DNA of 64,000 nucleotides from Actinomycetes bacterium (GTDB lineage Bacteria > Actinomycetota > Coriobacteriia > Anaerosomatales > Anaerosomataceae), in the NCBI GenBank assembly GCA_021372825.1, contig JAJFTR010000041.1, positions 1-64,000 of the forward strand, written 5' to 3'. The notes below the pieces were generated by a model. The model was not told the origin of the DNA and made no database searches. It saw only the letters and a program-made list of their open reading frames with translations. Position numbers and translations under genes: made by a program. Of the stretch, positions 49,400 to 58,250 are shown piece after piece; position 1 is the stretch's first letter, and every line of letters starts with the position of its first letter.

Positions 49400-49819
49400 C
49401 TACTCCGCCTGGTCCTGCTCGACCTCACCGCGGGAGGCTTCGACACCGTCGGCGCTCGCCTCCCCGTTCTCGACAGCGGTCGCGACCTCATACTTCGCTG
49501 CCTTGCTCGCCTTCTCGGCAGCCTTGGCGTCGCGCTCCGCCTTGAGACGGACCGCAGCCTCTTGCGCTGCCTTACGCCGCGTCTCTTTCTCTGCGGCCTC
49601 CTTCTCGAGCATCGCTGTCGCCGCGTTCCCGAACTTGTCGGCGAACCGCTGCACGCGTCCGCCGGTGTCGACGAACTTCTGCTGACCCGTGAAGAAAGGG
49701 TGGCACTTGTTGCAGAGCTCGACGTGGAGCTCGGGCTTGGTGGAGCGGGTGGTGAACGTGTTGCCGCACGAGCAGATCACGCGGCTTTCCACATACTCCG
49801 GATGAATACCTTCACGCAC
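49400..49819 (-). CDS. rpmE: Ribosomal protein bL31, with long C-terminal extension
   Basis: The first 65-70 residues are a normal zinc-type bL31: [20 protein letters not shown] with CSCG, then [20 protein letters not shown] giving the CxC...CxxC zinc set, and [11 protein letters not shown]. It then runs on for about 70 more residues of Lys/Glu/Ala-rich helix ([17 protein letters not shown] and on) with an acidic end, 139 in all. GTG at 49819 is fixed by GGAGG eight bases upstream. The tail may reach beyond the ribosome surface; its role is unknown. Zinc binding is inferred from the Cys residues. Confidence 0.93.
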   Translation of the reverse strand: MREGIHPEYVESRVICSCGNTFTTRSTKPELHVELCNKCHPFFTGQQKFVDTGGRVQRFADKFGNAATAMLEKEAAEKETRRKAAQEAAVRLKAERDAKAAEKASKAAKYEVATAVENGEASADGVEASRGEVEQDQAE

Positions 49820-49837
49820 TGCATACACCTCCGATGC

Positions 49838-49860
49838 GCACCTGGTTTCCGACCAGGTGC
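49838..49860 (-). promoter_or_regulatory. Hairpin in the rho-rpmE gap
   Basis: A 9-bp stem (49838-49846 with 49852-49860) with a five-base loop ends a few bases before the rpmE ribosome site. It may be a rho terminator or a leader element that lets bL31 control its own mRNA; no T-run follows. Confidence 0.45.
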
Positions 49861-49921
49861 AAGGACAGCCTGCAAAGGATAGCACGGCCGGACGCGCACA
49901 ACCAGCAACCAGCCGCAGACG

Positions 49922-51250
49922 TCAGTCGCCGTTGCCGACCTTCGTCTTGGAGATCGCCGCGAGGAACTCACGGTTGGAGCCCGTCTTGCGCAGTCTGTCG
50001 ATGAGAAGCTCGATGGCAGGACCTGGTTCGAGGGCGTGCAGAACGCGGCGCAGCTTCCAGATGTAGGGAGCTTCGGCCGGGTCGAGAAGCAGCTCTTCCT
50101 TGCGCGTGCCCGAAGCGATAACGTCGATCGCGGGGAAGATCCGGCGATCCGCCAGTTTGCGGTCCAGTCTGAGCTCCATGTTGCCCGTGCCCTTGAACTC
50201 CTCGAATATGACCTCGTCCATCTTCGAACCCGTGTCGATGAGCGCAGTCGCGATGATCGTGAGACTGCCGCCGTACTCGATGTTGCGTGCAGCGCCGAAG
50301 AACTTCTTCGGCGGATAAAGCGCGGTCGAATCCACACCGCCGGAGAGAATGCGGCCCGAGGCTGGAGTCGCCAGGTTGTACGCCCGAGCCAACCGCGTGA
50401 TCGAGTCCAGCAAGATCACCACGTCATAGCCGCTCTCGACGAGGCGCTTGGCGCGCTCCATGACGAGCTCAGCCACCGCGATATGGTTCTCGCTGGGCAT
50501 ATCGAACGTCGAGGAGATGACCTCGCCTTTGATCGAGCGCTCCATGTCCGTGACTTCCTCGGGACGCTCGTCCACGAGTAGACACATGAGATATGCCTCG
50601 GGGTTGTTCGCGGCGATGGCGGCCGCGATGTCCTTCAAGATGGTCGTCTTACCGGCCTTGGGAGGCGACACGATGAGGCCACGCTGACCCTTACCGATCG
50701 GTGCGACCAGGTCGATGATGCGCGCCGTGATCTGATCGGGACGCCATTCCAGGCTGAACTTCTCGTCGGGATAGACAGGAGTGAGGTCCCGGAAGTCCTT
50801 GCGACGACGCGCTTCCTCGGGCTCCATGCCATTGACCGAGGTGACCTTGAGAAGAGCCGGGTACTTCTCGGACTCCTTGGGTGGGCGGACCTGGCCTTTG
50901 AGCATGTCGCCGCGGCGCAGGTCGTACCTGCGGATCTGTGACATCGAGCAGTAGACATCCTTGTCGCCCGGCAGGTACCCGCTCGTGCGGATGAAGCCGT
51001 ACCCCTCCGGCAGGATGTCGAGGATGCCCATGATCTCGACGAAACCCTCCGCCTTGACCTTGGCGTCGTAGACGGCCTGGACGAGCTCGTCTTTCTTGCG
51101 AACGGCCTTGACGTCGAGTTCGAGCTCGGTCGCCATCTGGCGCAGCTCGGCCATGGTCTTGGCAGCAAGCTCCTCGCGGGTGATCGAGGGCGCTACCTCC
51201 TGAGATGCGCCGCCGCCTCTGCGGCCGCGCTTACGTGGACGTGAACTCAT
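49922..51250 (-). CDS. rho: Transcription termination factor Rho
   Basis: Hexameric RNA helicase of 442 residues. A short basic N-terminus ([11 protein letters not shown]) and the Rho_N domain ([20 protein letters not shown]) are followed by the RNA-binding fold with [20 protein letters not shown], Walker [21 protein letters not shown], and the Q/R-loop regions [19 protein letters not shown] and [20 protein letters not shown]. It lacks the large N-terminal insertion of many actinobacterial Rhos. The ATG overlaps the fsa stop (ATGA), so translation is coupled. Confidence 0.97.
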   Translation of the reverse strand: MSSRPRKRGRRGGGASQEVAPSITREELAAKTMAELRQMATELELDVKAVRKKDELVQAVYDAKVKAEGFVEIMGILDILPEGYGFIRTSGYLPGDKDVYCSMSQIRRYDLRRGDMLKGQVRPPKESEKYPALLKVTSVNGMEPEEARRRKDFRDLTPVYPDEKFSLEWRPDQITARIIDLVAPIGKGQRGLIVSPPKAGKTTILKDIAAAIAANNPEAYLMCLLVDERPEEVTDMERSIKGEVISSTFDMPSENHIAVAELVMERAKRLVESGYDVVILLDSITRLARAYNLATPASGRILSGGVDSTALYPPKKFFGAARNIEYGGSLTIIATALIDTGSKMDEVIFEEFKGTGNMELRLDRKLADRRIFPAIDVIASGTRKEELLLDPAEAPYIWKLRRVLHALEPGPAIELLIDRLRKTGSNREFLAAISKTKVGNGD

Positions 51251-51909
51251 GCGTTCTTCACTTTCTCCCAATCTGCAAGGAATGATTCGAGCCCCCGGTC
51301 GGTGAGCGGGTGCTTCACGAGGTTCTTGAGGACCGCGAACGGCACCGTCGCGATATCAGCGCCGAGCAGCGCCGCTTTCGTGACGTGGCTCGCGCTCCTG
51401 ATCGACGCAGCGATGACCTCGACCTCATGTCTGAAGTCATAGTTGGCGAGAGCGGCGACGATCTGGCCGAGCTGGTCGACACCGTCTTCCGAGATGTCGT
51501 CGAACCGGCCGACGAAAGGTGAGACATACCTGGCTCCCGCGCGGGCGGCCAGCAGTGCCTGAGGCACGGAGAAGCAGAGCGTCATGTTGACGCTGATCCC
51601 CATCGATGCGAGCACCTTGGTGGCGGCCAGGCCTTCTGGCATCGTGGGGACCTTCACCACGAGGTTCGGCGCGATCGCCGAAAGCTCTTGCGCCTCCCGA
51701 ACGATCTCGTCGCGCGCAAGACCCACTGTCTCCCCGCTCACCGGACCGTCCACGATCTCGCAGATGCGCTTAAGATGCGCATGGAAACCGGCAAGCTTCC
51801 CGCCCTCGCGGGCGTAAAGCGTCGGGTTGGTGGTGACCCCCGACAGCACTCCCCAGCTTGCCGCTTCTTCTATCTCGGCGATGTTCGCCGTGTCCAAGAA
51901 GAACTTCAT
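51247..51909 (-). CDS. fsa: Transaldolase-like fructose-6-phosphate aldolase
   Basis: A 220-residue TalC/FSA-type enzyme of the pentose-phosphate/sugar-phosphate pool. MKFFLDTANIAEIEEAASWG, GVTTNPTLYAREGG and the Schiff-base Lys in NLVVKVPTMPEGL are diagnostic; VNMTLCFSVPQALLAARAGA and YVSPFVGRFDDI follow. Whether it acts as transaldolase or as aldolase is not decided by these motifs. It lies between the 2-phosphoglycerate kinase and rho. Confidence 0.95.
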   Translation of the reverse strand: MKFFLDTANIAEIEEAASWGVLSGVTTNPTLYAREGGKLAGFHAHLKRICEIVDGPVSGETVGLARDEIVREAQELSAIAPNLVVKVPTMPEGLAATKVLASMGISVNMTLCFSVPQALLAARAGARYVSPFVGRFDDISEDGVDQLGQIVAALANYDFRHEVEVIAASIRSASHVTKAALLGADIATVPFAVLKNLVKHPLTDRGLESFLADWEKVKNA

Positions 51910-51915
51910 GTGTGC

Positions 51916-52863
51916 TTACGCTCCTTGTCCCGCCGAAGTGCTCCGCTCGTGCATGATCTTCTCGTCATCGCGGATCGCCGCGTTGACAACCAGCTCCAGT
52001 ACCTCCGCCACCGTCTTGTCCAACTGATGGCTATGAACGATGGGTGTCCCGTGCTCCGCCGCAAGATCCTCGATGTACCTGCCGAGCAGTCTGATGCTCC
52101 CGAAGTTCGCGCGATACTTCTCGAACGGCCTGGTGCCGTCCGTCTGGACCTCCCGGATGTAGAAGTGACTCCGGTGTGCTTCCTCATCATCGACCGTCAC
52201 GAGCAGTTGCACCACAGACGCATTCTTGAACTGGGAGGGCTCGATGTAACCGGGAACGACGTGCACGCCCTCCACCACAAGGCTCTCGCCCTCGAGAACC
52301 GCGCGCTCGATGAGTGACCGGATACCCGTGATGACGACAGAGGTCTGCTCCCGGAATCCGACGATCACGGGGTTGGCGCCATGAGGCACCGGGACCCGAA
52401 GCCCGCGCCATGCGTTGAACGACGATTCGTAGATCGCGGGCATGAGCTCCTTTGCAAAGATACCACGCATCACCTCTCGAATGGAATCCGTCGATACGAT
52501 CCGCGTGATTCCGAGCCGGTGAGCGATCTCGGTGGCGATGGTCGACTTGCCGACTCCCGTGGTGCCACCGATCAGGATGACGAGCGGACGCTCGAGTTTG
52601 GAAAGCTCGCGGAGCTTGAGATAGCGCTCTGCGTACTCTTCGCCCGCCTGGCGGGCGAGCACATCGACCGCCAGTTCCTGCAGTTCGCGAATGGTAAGCG
52701 CCCGCACACCCCGCTCGATCATCTCGTCTTGCAACTTCTGTGCCGCCAGATAGGCGCGGGCGGGCGAAAGACCTGTTGCCGTGAACGACTGAGCCATGAG
52801 CCCCTTGCTATAGGGAAGCCCGTGCTTCTCATCCCGGATCAGAATCGGGGGGATTGCCGGCAT
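51916..52863 (-). CDS. 2-phosphoglycerate kinase
   Basis: Phosphorylates 2-phosphoglycerate to 2,3-diphosphoglycerate with ATP. From ATG 52863 it has 315 residues: an ATP-cone-like N-terminal part (LIRDEKHGLPYSKGLMAQSF, then ALTIRELQELAVDVLAR) and a P-loop kinase domain with LIGGTTGVGKSTIATEIAHR at about 97-116, STDSIREVMR, VVEGVHVVPGYIEP and EKYRANFGSIRLL. This is the arrangement of the archaeal 2PGK. The ATG is one base behind the stop of the cDPG synthetase gene, so both are co-translated. Function is read from family and pairing. Confidence 0.9.
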   Translation of the reverse strand: MPAIPPILIRDEKHGLPYSKGLMAQSFTATGLSPARAYLAAQKLQDEMIERGVRALTIRELQELAVDVLARQAGEEYAERYLKLRELSKLERPLVILIGGTTGVGKSTIATEIAHRLGITRIVSTDSIREVMRGIFAKELMPAIYESSFNAWRGLRVPVPHGANPVIVGFREQTSVVITGIRSLIERAVLEGESLVVEGVHVVPGYIEPSQFKNASVVQLLVTVDDEEAHRSHFYIREVQTDGTRPFEKYRANFGSIRLLGRYIEDLAAEHGTPIVHSHQLDKTVAEVLELVVNAAIRDDEKIMHERSTSAGQGA

Positions 52864-52864
52864 G

Positions 52865-54202
52865 TCAGGACACCCCCGCCTCACGCGTCGCGGCTGCATG
52901 GACCACTGAGTCGAGGAGGCCGTCGAGGTCATCGCCCGCCACTGCTTGCGGCACATTGTCACAAAGCACCGTCGGCACGCCCATCTCGCGTCCGGCCATA
53001 GCGACCACCTCTATCGCAGCAGCCTTGAGTTCGGTGAGCAAGACGTCGAAGCGGCCCGCTGCCGAGGCCATGTCCTCGCGTAACCGCGTTCTGTCCGAGA
53101 GGTGCGGGCTCGACCCGACGACCGTGCACCCATGCTCGGACTCGAGGTGCGCCACGAGGATGGGTACCAGCGAGGATGGCGCCGTCGTCGCGAAGAACAC
53201 CCGCTTGCCCGCTATCGCCTCGAGCGGCGACGGCCGAAAGATGACGGCGGCGACAGGAACGCCGGGGCGGATGCGCTCGATCGCGGACTTGGCCTCGGCG
53301 ACCTGTTTCTCGGTCGCCCCGGGGGCTTCCGCGCCCGCCAGAACGACCGCATCAGCACGGCCGAGCCGGTACGGACCGAAGTACTCCTCGATGTAGGAAA
53401 GCCCCTGACCAGCTCCGATCACGAGAAGGGTGGCGTCGACCCTGACGGGCGGGATCGCCGCTCCGGAGCCTTCCACGATGACGATGTCCTTGCCGAGAGA
53501 GTCCGCAAGACGCGCTCCTTCGTGCACGTTGCTGAAGAACGTGTCCCCCGCCATCCCTCCGCCGCACCGGCGACAGCCCACGGTCGTGACTCTGCTCATC
53601 ACAGCATCTTCGTAGTTGTCTGAGGCCGCGTGCTTTCCTTGAGCCGCAAGAGCGAGGAGGTCATCTGTGGAAAGCGGGACCTCGTCTCCACGGATCAGGT
53701 CCGGGACTGCAGGACCTCCACGGCCCATCGCCAGCACCACGACGTCGACACCCTGGGACTTCACACGTCGGGCGAGGTACGCGGAGACCGCCGTCTTGCC
53801 GACACGTTTCCCCGTGCCCACGACGGCAAGCGCAGGCGTCCCAAGAGCGAGCATAGACCGCGGCGGAGTGAAGCAGAAATCAGCTCCCCGGTATTCGACC
53901 CCTGCCCCTAGAGCGATCGATGCGAGCCGGAAGCGGTCTTTCGCCGAGAGGACCGGCTCGTCTGAGAGGTCCACGAGAGCGTGAGGATGGTACTGGTCGA
54001 TCGCCATGCGAACCGACTCGTCAGCACTTTCAGCCCAAACGACCGGGAGTCCGTACACCTCGCCGTGCTCGACATCGATCTTCTCGGTGCCGCCCACAAA
54101 CGCCGCCGCAACGACATCGAACTCCACAGAAAGTGCGGAAAGCGCCGCCCTGACCACGGGCGGGTAGTGCTCGCCGTCGATGAGCGCTACCGCCGTGCTC
54201 AC
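52865..54202 (-). CDS. Cyclic 2,3-diphosphoglycerate synthetase
   Basis: Closes 2,3-diphosphoglycerate to cyclic 2,3-diphosphoglycerate using ATP, a pathway described in hyperthermophilic methanogens. 445 residues. The opening VALIDGEHYPPVVRAALSAL, the P-loop AVVGTGKRVGKTAVSAYLAR (Walker A at 129-137), MGRGGPAVPDLI and GCRRCGGGMAGDTFFSNVHE fit that family, and VEGSGAAIPPV and DAVVLAGAEAPGATEKQ follow. GTG at 54202 overlaps the phosphoesterase stop by four bases. The kinase that would make its substrate is directly downstream. Bacterial homologues exist but are little studied. Confidence 0.88.
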   Translation of the reverse strand: MSTAVALIDGEHYPPVVRAALSALSVEFDVVAAAFVGGTEKIDVEHGEVYGLPVVWAESADESVRMAIDQYHPHALVDLSDEPVLSAKDRFRLASIALGAGVEYRGADFCFTPPRSMLALGTPALAVVGTGKRVGKTAVSAYLARRVKSQGVDVVVLAMGRGGPAVPDLIRGDEVPLSTDDLLALAAQGKHAASDNYEDAVMSRVTTVGCRRCGGGMAGDTFFSNVHEGARLADSLGKDIVIVEGSGAAIPPVRVDATLLVIGAGQGLSYIEEYFGPYRLGRADAVVLAGAEAPGATEKQVAEAKSAIERIRPGVPVAAVIFRPSPLEAIAGKRVFFATTAPSSLVPILVAHLESEHGCTVVGSSPHLSDRTRLREDMASAAGRFDVLLTELKAAAIEVVAMAGREMGVPTVLCDNVPQAVAGDDLDGLLDSVVHAAATREAGVS

Positions 54203-55023
54203 TCGTCACCATCTCCTATCTCCGACACTCCAGGTGCGGCCGCTTCGCCGCTTCCTGGGCGCCAGGCGCATTGCTTGCGCGCTGGACGGGAAAAGTCCGC
54301 CACTATCTCGGGCGGCTCGAACGGATGCTTCAAAGTCACACGAACCCGAGGCTCGCGGATCTCGATGATGTTGTAGGATGCCCTGGTCTTGCCTCGAAGC
54401 CGATACGAGCAGGCCGTCCCGGCGTTCACGACGATCATGTCCTCGAGACGCCAGACGTTCGGCACATGTTTGTGGCCGCACAGTACCATGTCGCAGCCGC
54501 TGTTGGAGAGCACACGCAGCAAGTCCCCTGCATCGAACACGATGTTGCGCTCGCGACCGGTACCGGGCACCGGAAGAAGATGGTGGTGGAGAGCCACTAT
54601 CTTGAACTCGTCAGGTTCCGAGAAGCGCTCCTCTATCCAGCGATACCGCTCCCGGCCCACACGGCCCGAGTCAAGGTCAGGTTCCGACGAGTCCAGCCCG
54701 ATGATCCGCACTCCGGGCAGCAGAAGCTCGGTGGAGCGAGCGCCGAACAGCTCCTCGAAGTGCATGTCTCCGACGTTGCGTGCGTCGTGGTTACCGGGCA
54801 GCACCATGGTGTTGCCGACCTGCATCCTGGAAATGAGGTGTTTGGCCATCCGGAACTCTTGCCGAAACCCCATGTCCGTGAGATCACCCGTGATGACAAG
54901 CGCATCGGGGGCCAGCTGGTTCACCTCGTCGACCACGCGCGTCGCGAGACTCGGGATGTGATACTGCGAGCCGCAGTGCAGATCCGAGACTTGGGCGATC
55001 ACAATGGATCCTGCGTCGCTCAT
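54199..55023 (-). CDS. Calcineurin-like metallophosphoesterase
   Basis: Metal-dependent phosphohydrolase of 274 residues from ATG 55023 (GGAGG five bases upstream). The five family blocks are present: QVSDLHCGSQYH, VITGDLTDMG, VLPGNHDARN, ALHHHLLPVPGTG and CGHKHVPNVW, giving the two-metal site. It heads the run phosphoesterase-cDPG synthetase-2PGK-fsa-rho with overlaps between the first three genes. It could be a cAMP-type phosphodiesterase, or could act on the phosphate metabolite made by its partners; the latter is only context. The region 55024-55135 should hold the operon promoter. Confidence 0.9.
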   Translation of the reverse strand: MSDAGSIVIAQVSDLHCGSQYHIPSLATRVVDEVNQLAPDALVITGDLTDMGFRQEFRMAKHLISRMQVGNTMVLPGNHDARNVGDMHFEELFGARSTELLLPGVRIIGLDSSEPDLDSGRVGRERYRWIEERFSEPDEFKIVALHHHLLPVPGTGRERNIVFDAGDLLRVLSNSGCDMVLCGHKHVPNVWRLEDMIVVNAGTACSYRLRGKTRASYNIIEIREPRVRVTLKHPFEPPEIVADFSRPARKQCAWRPGSGEAAAPGVSEIGDGDE

Positions 55024-55135
55024 GTGACCTCCAGTGGGAGCCGGAGCGGATGTGAGCGAAGACGGGCGCATCGGCGCAGGGACGTAGACTATTGTTCCCA
55101 GAACTCGGTGCTACACGTCAAGGGTCGTCGCCCGA

Positions 55136-55930
55136 TCACTCGTCAGCAGGGTCATCGACAGAGCTCGCGTCAGGTCGAGACAGCACCGCCTCGCGTAGTA
55201 CAGCGAGTACCAGGCCAAGAACCAGGCCAAGGACCACCGCTCCTGCGACTGTGGCTCCCCTCCGGCGGACCGGGGCGATGTCGGCGGTAGCCACGTTGCC
55301 GTTGTAGAAGTACGAGGCCCTGAGCTTCCTGAGTTCTAGACGGTCCTCGAACAGACGCATGTGCATGGCCCACTGCGTCGACGCCAACTCGAGCTCGTAA
55401 GCCGCGTCCCGCTCGCTCGCGGGGGCTTCGTTGTCGACCTTCCGCACTTCGTCGAGCATGCGCTCGGTCTCCTCCACGAGCCGTTGCACCGCGAGGACCT
55501 CTGGGCCACCCATGTCGATCGCCTTGTCGCACAGCGTCCTGGCCGCGACAACGGTGACGCTAGTGGCTTTGCTCGCATCTGGAGAGCGGAACGTCACCGC
55601 GATCTCGCCCTGGGTCGGCCCGCGCGTGAAGACCTTGAGCCCCGCGCGCACCGTTTGCGCGGGGACAGCTGAGGCGCTCGCCACCACAGACAAGAACTCG
55701 TCGGAGGTGGCATGGCTGACCACGTCGTCCGGTTTCGGCAGATCCGGGTACTTGGACAGGACAGCAGTGTCGACGGCGATGACCGAGGTCCCCTCATAGA
55801 GCGGAGTCGGGTCAGCCGCAGACACGGCGAGCCCGATGGCGACGGCCGCCGCGGCAGTGACAAGCGGCAGCCACCACTCTCGCCTGACTGCGACGAGGAA
55901 CCTCGATTCAGCGTTCGTCTCGGACATCAT
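55136..55930 (-). CDS. Second Wzz-like chain-length protein
   Basis: A 264-residue paralogue of the protein at 13322: one helix near the N-terminus (WWLPLVTAAAAVAIGLAVSA), an exported helical middle, YFYNGNVATADIAPVRRRG and a C-terminal helix (GAVVLGLVLGLVLAVLREAV). It overlaps the upstream ligase gene by 23 bases. No glycosyltransferase is next to it, so this pair may act on another polymer or form an alternative size class. Confidence 0.78.
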   Translation of the reverse strand: MMSETNAESRFLVAVRREWWLPLVTAAAAVAIGLAVSAADPTPLYEGTSVIAVDTAVLSKYPDLPKPDDVVSHATSDEFLSVVASASAVPAQTVRAGLKVFTRGPTQGEIAVTFRSPDASKATSVTVVAARTLCDKAIDMGGPEVLAVQRLVEETERMLDEVRKVDNEAPASERDAAYELELASTQWAMHMRLFEDRLELRKLRASYFYNGNVATADIAPVRRRGATVAGAVVLGLVLGLVLAVLREAVLSRPDASSVDDPADE

Positions 55931-57317
55931 CGCCTTCTTGCCTCACCGCCGAGAACGCAGACAGCAGTCCAAGGAAGATCCACAGGTACTCGAAGTACAG
56001 ATAGTACTGGAAGAGCGACTCGACCACCAACGCCGTCACAGCGGCGAGTGCCGCTGTCCCCGGCGCAGGATAGCGCTGCTTTGCGAGACGCCGCCACGCC
56101 CACACGATCCCGGCGACGATCGCAAGCACGGAAAGCGCTCCGGGCACTCCCATTTCGACCCACATCGCTAAAGGAACCTGATGCGGATGGGTGATGCGCG
56201 GCAATGCGCCCGGCTTGCGATATGCCGGATACGCTAGGTCGTAAGCCCCGAGACCTGTACCACCGATTCCGAACTCAGACAGCATCTCGACGCTGGACTG
56301 CACCATGAGATAGCGCGTGGCGAGTGACCCTTCTGAGGTGGGGTCGAGCAGACCAGCGACTCGCTGGTACATTGCAGCCGGCACGAACGGCGCCACCACG
56401 AGAGTGAGCACGATGACCGCGACGATCAGTCTGGCGCGACGCTGTCGTGGTGCGGTGAGGAGTACGACGACAAGCCCGACCGCGAGCCCGATGAGCGCCG
56501 AACGGGACGATGTCACAGCGATGCCGCCGAGCGCTACGAGAGCTCCAGCACCCCACCATACAGCCTGTCGCATGCGCGTGGCCCGGACCATGAACACAAG
56601 TGCGACGAGCACTGCAGCGGAGAGGTACCCGGCGAGGAAGTTCGGGTCAAGGAAGAACGCCGATGGCCTCACGAGAACGACCAAGGACGAGAAGCCCTGT
56701 GTCGTGAGACGTCCGATCCCGAGTGCGGGATCGAAGTACTGCAGAGCCGCCACACCTGCCATCACGCACGCGACCGCCACAAGCTCGGCGAGTAGAGCGC
56801 GACCTCGGCGGGCGTCGTTGGCGCGCCATGCGATGAGCATCGCCAAGAGCCACAGAACCAACAGACGGCCTGTCCCGCTGAGTGTGGAGGAAGGTGCGAG
56901 CGACCCGGCAAGCGAGATCGCGCCAGCGAGCCACGGCATCGCGAGTGCAGCCACGAGAGGAGTCGGTCTGGGCAAGGCTCGGCGCCCATCCCGCACGATG
57001 CGGGCAGACCACCCCAGTATCGTCGAGGCGAGCAGCACATGAGCCGCCGTGAAAGGAGCGGCTGGAGGGCCGAGCGTCGCGAAGTCGAAGAGTGGGATCG
57101 TGGCGACGAGAAGCGCAAGACCAACGTCGGTGGAGATCAGGCCGAGAGCGAACAGAGTCACCGTGAGAGTGCCGTAGAGCGTCGCATGTGTGACCGGCCA
57201 TTGCATCCATTCGAGTGCCACCACCGCCGACACCGAACCGCACAGCAGCGCGCACGCGATCCAGACCCCTGTCCTAAGACCGGATGTTCCCGAGAGTGTG
57301 TCGTGGCCTGCATCCAC
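55908..57317 (-). CDS. Second O-antigen ligase / Wzy-family membrane protein
   Basis: A 469-residue polytopic protein with about twelve helices and the same loop as its paralogue: GIGGTGLGAYDLAYPAYRKP, then THPHQVPLAMWVEMGVPGAL. Its C-terminal SLFQYYLYFEYLWIFLGLLS is nearly the same as in the gene at 14065. It starts 12 bases behind the thrB stop, so it may be transcribed with hom-thrB. Role as at 14065: joining lipid-linked glycans outside the membrane; which polymer is unknown. Confidence 0.86.
   Translation of the reverse strand: MDAGHDTLSGTSGLRTGVWIACALLCGSVSAVVALEWMQWPVTHATLYGTLTVTLFALGLISTDVGLALLVATIPLFDFATLGPPAAPFTAAHVLLASTILGWSARIVRDGRRALPRPTPLVAALAMPWLAGAISLAGSLAPSSTLSGTGRLLVLWLLAMLIAWRANDARRGRALLAELVAVACVMAGVAALQYFDPALGIGRLTTQGFSSLVVLVRPSAFFLDPNFLAGYLSAAVLVALVFMVRATRMRQAVWWGAGALVALGGIAVTSSRSALIGLAVGLVVVLLTAPRQRRARLIVAVIVLTLVVAPFVPAAMYQRVAGLLDPTSEGSLATRYLMVQSSVEMLSEFGIGGTGLGAYDLAYPAYRKPGALPRITHPHQVPLAMWVEMGVPGALSVLAIVAGIVWAWRRLAKQRYPAPGTAALAAVTALVVESLFQYYLYFEYLWIFLGLLSAFSAVRQEGDDVRDER
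55980..56020. repeat. 41-base copy 2 shared by the two O-antigen-ligase genes
   Basis: Identical to 14131-14171 and in the same position of the coding frame (minus strand). The identity stops abruptly on both sides. Confidence 0.85.
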
Positions 57318-57329
57318 GAACTTCGCCGC

Positions 57330-58250
57330 CTACTCCACCCGCACGCCACACCGGTCCACTGGTACCGGTATCGCCACGCGCCCCGGCGCATCACTGTTCG
57401 CTTCGAAAGCAGCCTGCACCCGGTGCGCCCTGTCGAGCGCCGCTTGCTCGTCGTCCGCGCTCACGAGCCCGATCACCGTCGGCCCGGCGCCCGAGAGCAC
57501 CGCGGCGTCGGCTCCTGCATCCATGAGAGCGGCTTTCACGCGCGGTACGTCCGGATACAGGCGCTCACGGTACGCCTCGTGGATCTTGTCTGCGCCTCCC
57601 GCGCGGATCAGGTCGGCTCTGCCCAGCGCGATGCCTGCGGCAAGCAAGCCGGCGCGGCCCGCCCCGAACGCGGCATCCGCGTGCGGCACACTCGCGGGAA
57701 GCACACGCCGTGCCTCGGCGGTGGCGACAGCGGCCTCGCTCACGACCGCGACTGCGGCTAGGCCGCCGCCGGGTTCGATACGCTCGGCACGGGGTATCGC
57801 GCCCTCGTACCAACAAACAGTGAACCCTCCGAGTAATGCGGCAGCGACATTGTCAGGGTGGCCTTCCAGCTCGACGGCGAGCTGGAACAGGCGGGTGAGA
57901 CCAAGAGGGCCCCCCAGAAGCTCATTGGCCAACACAAGACCGCCGACAATCGCTGCTGATGACGAACCGAGCCCTCTGCCGACAGGGATACCGTTCTCGC
58001 ATCGCACGCGAGCGGCGCCGCGATAGCCCGTCTCGGCGAATGCGCGCTGCATCGCACGCACGACCTGGTTGCGCTCGTCTTCGAGAAGCTCGCCCTCCCC
58101 CTCGCCTTTGACCTCGACCTCCCACACCGGCGATCGTTCGGCCTCGAATCGATCATACAAAGCGACGGCCAGGCCGAAAGCGTCATAACCCGATCCCAGA
58201 TTGGCCGAGGACGCGGGTACGACGACGCGCGCACTCACACGGACCGTCAT
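57330..58250 (-). CDS. thrB: Homoserine kinase
   Basis: Phosphorylates homoserine on the way to threonine. 306 residues of the GHMP kinase family: VVVPASSANLGSGYDAFGLA, the ATP loop IPVGRGLGSSSAAIVGGLVL, and VLSGAGPTVIGLVSADDEQA near the end. It overlaps hom by four bases. Threonine synthase is not in the window. Confidence 0.95.
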   Translation of the reverse strand: MTVRVSARVVVPASSANLGSGYDAFGLAVALYDRFEAERSPVWEVEVKGEGEGELLEDERNQVVRAMQRAFAETGYRGAARVRCENGIPVGRGLGSSSAAIVGGLVLANELLGGPLGLTRLFQLAVELEGHPDNVAAALLGGFTVCWYEGAIPRAERIEPGGGLAAVAVVSEAAVATAEARRVLPASVPHADAAFGAGRAGLLAAGIALGRADLIRAGGADKIHEAYRERLYPDVPRVKAALMDAGADAAVLSGAGPTVIGLVSADDEQAALDRAHRVQAAFEANSDAPGRVAIPVPVDRCGVRVE

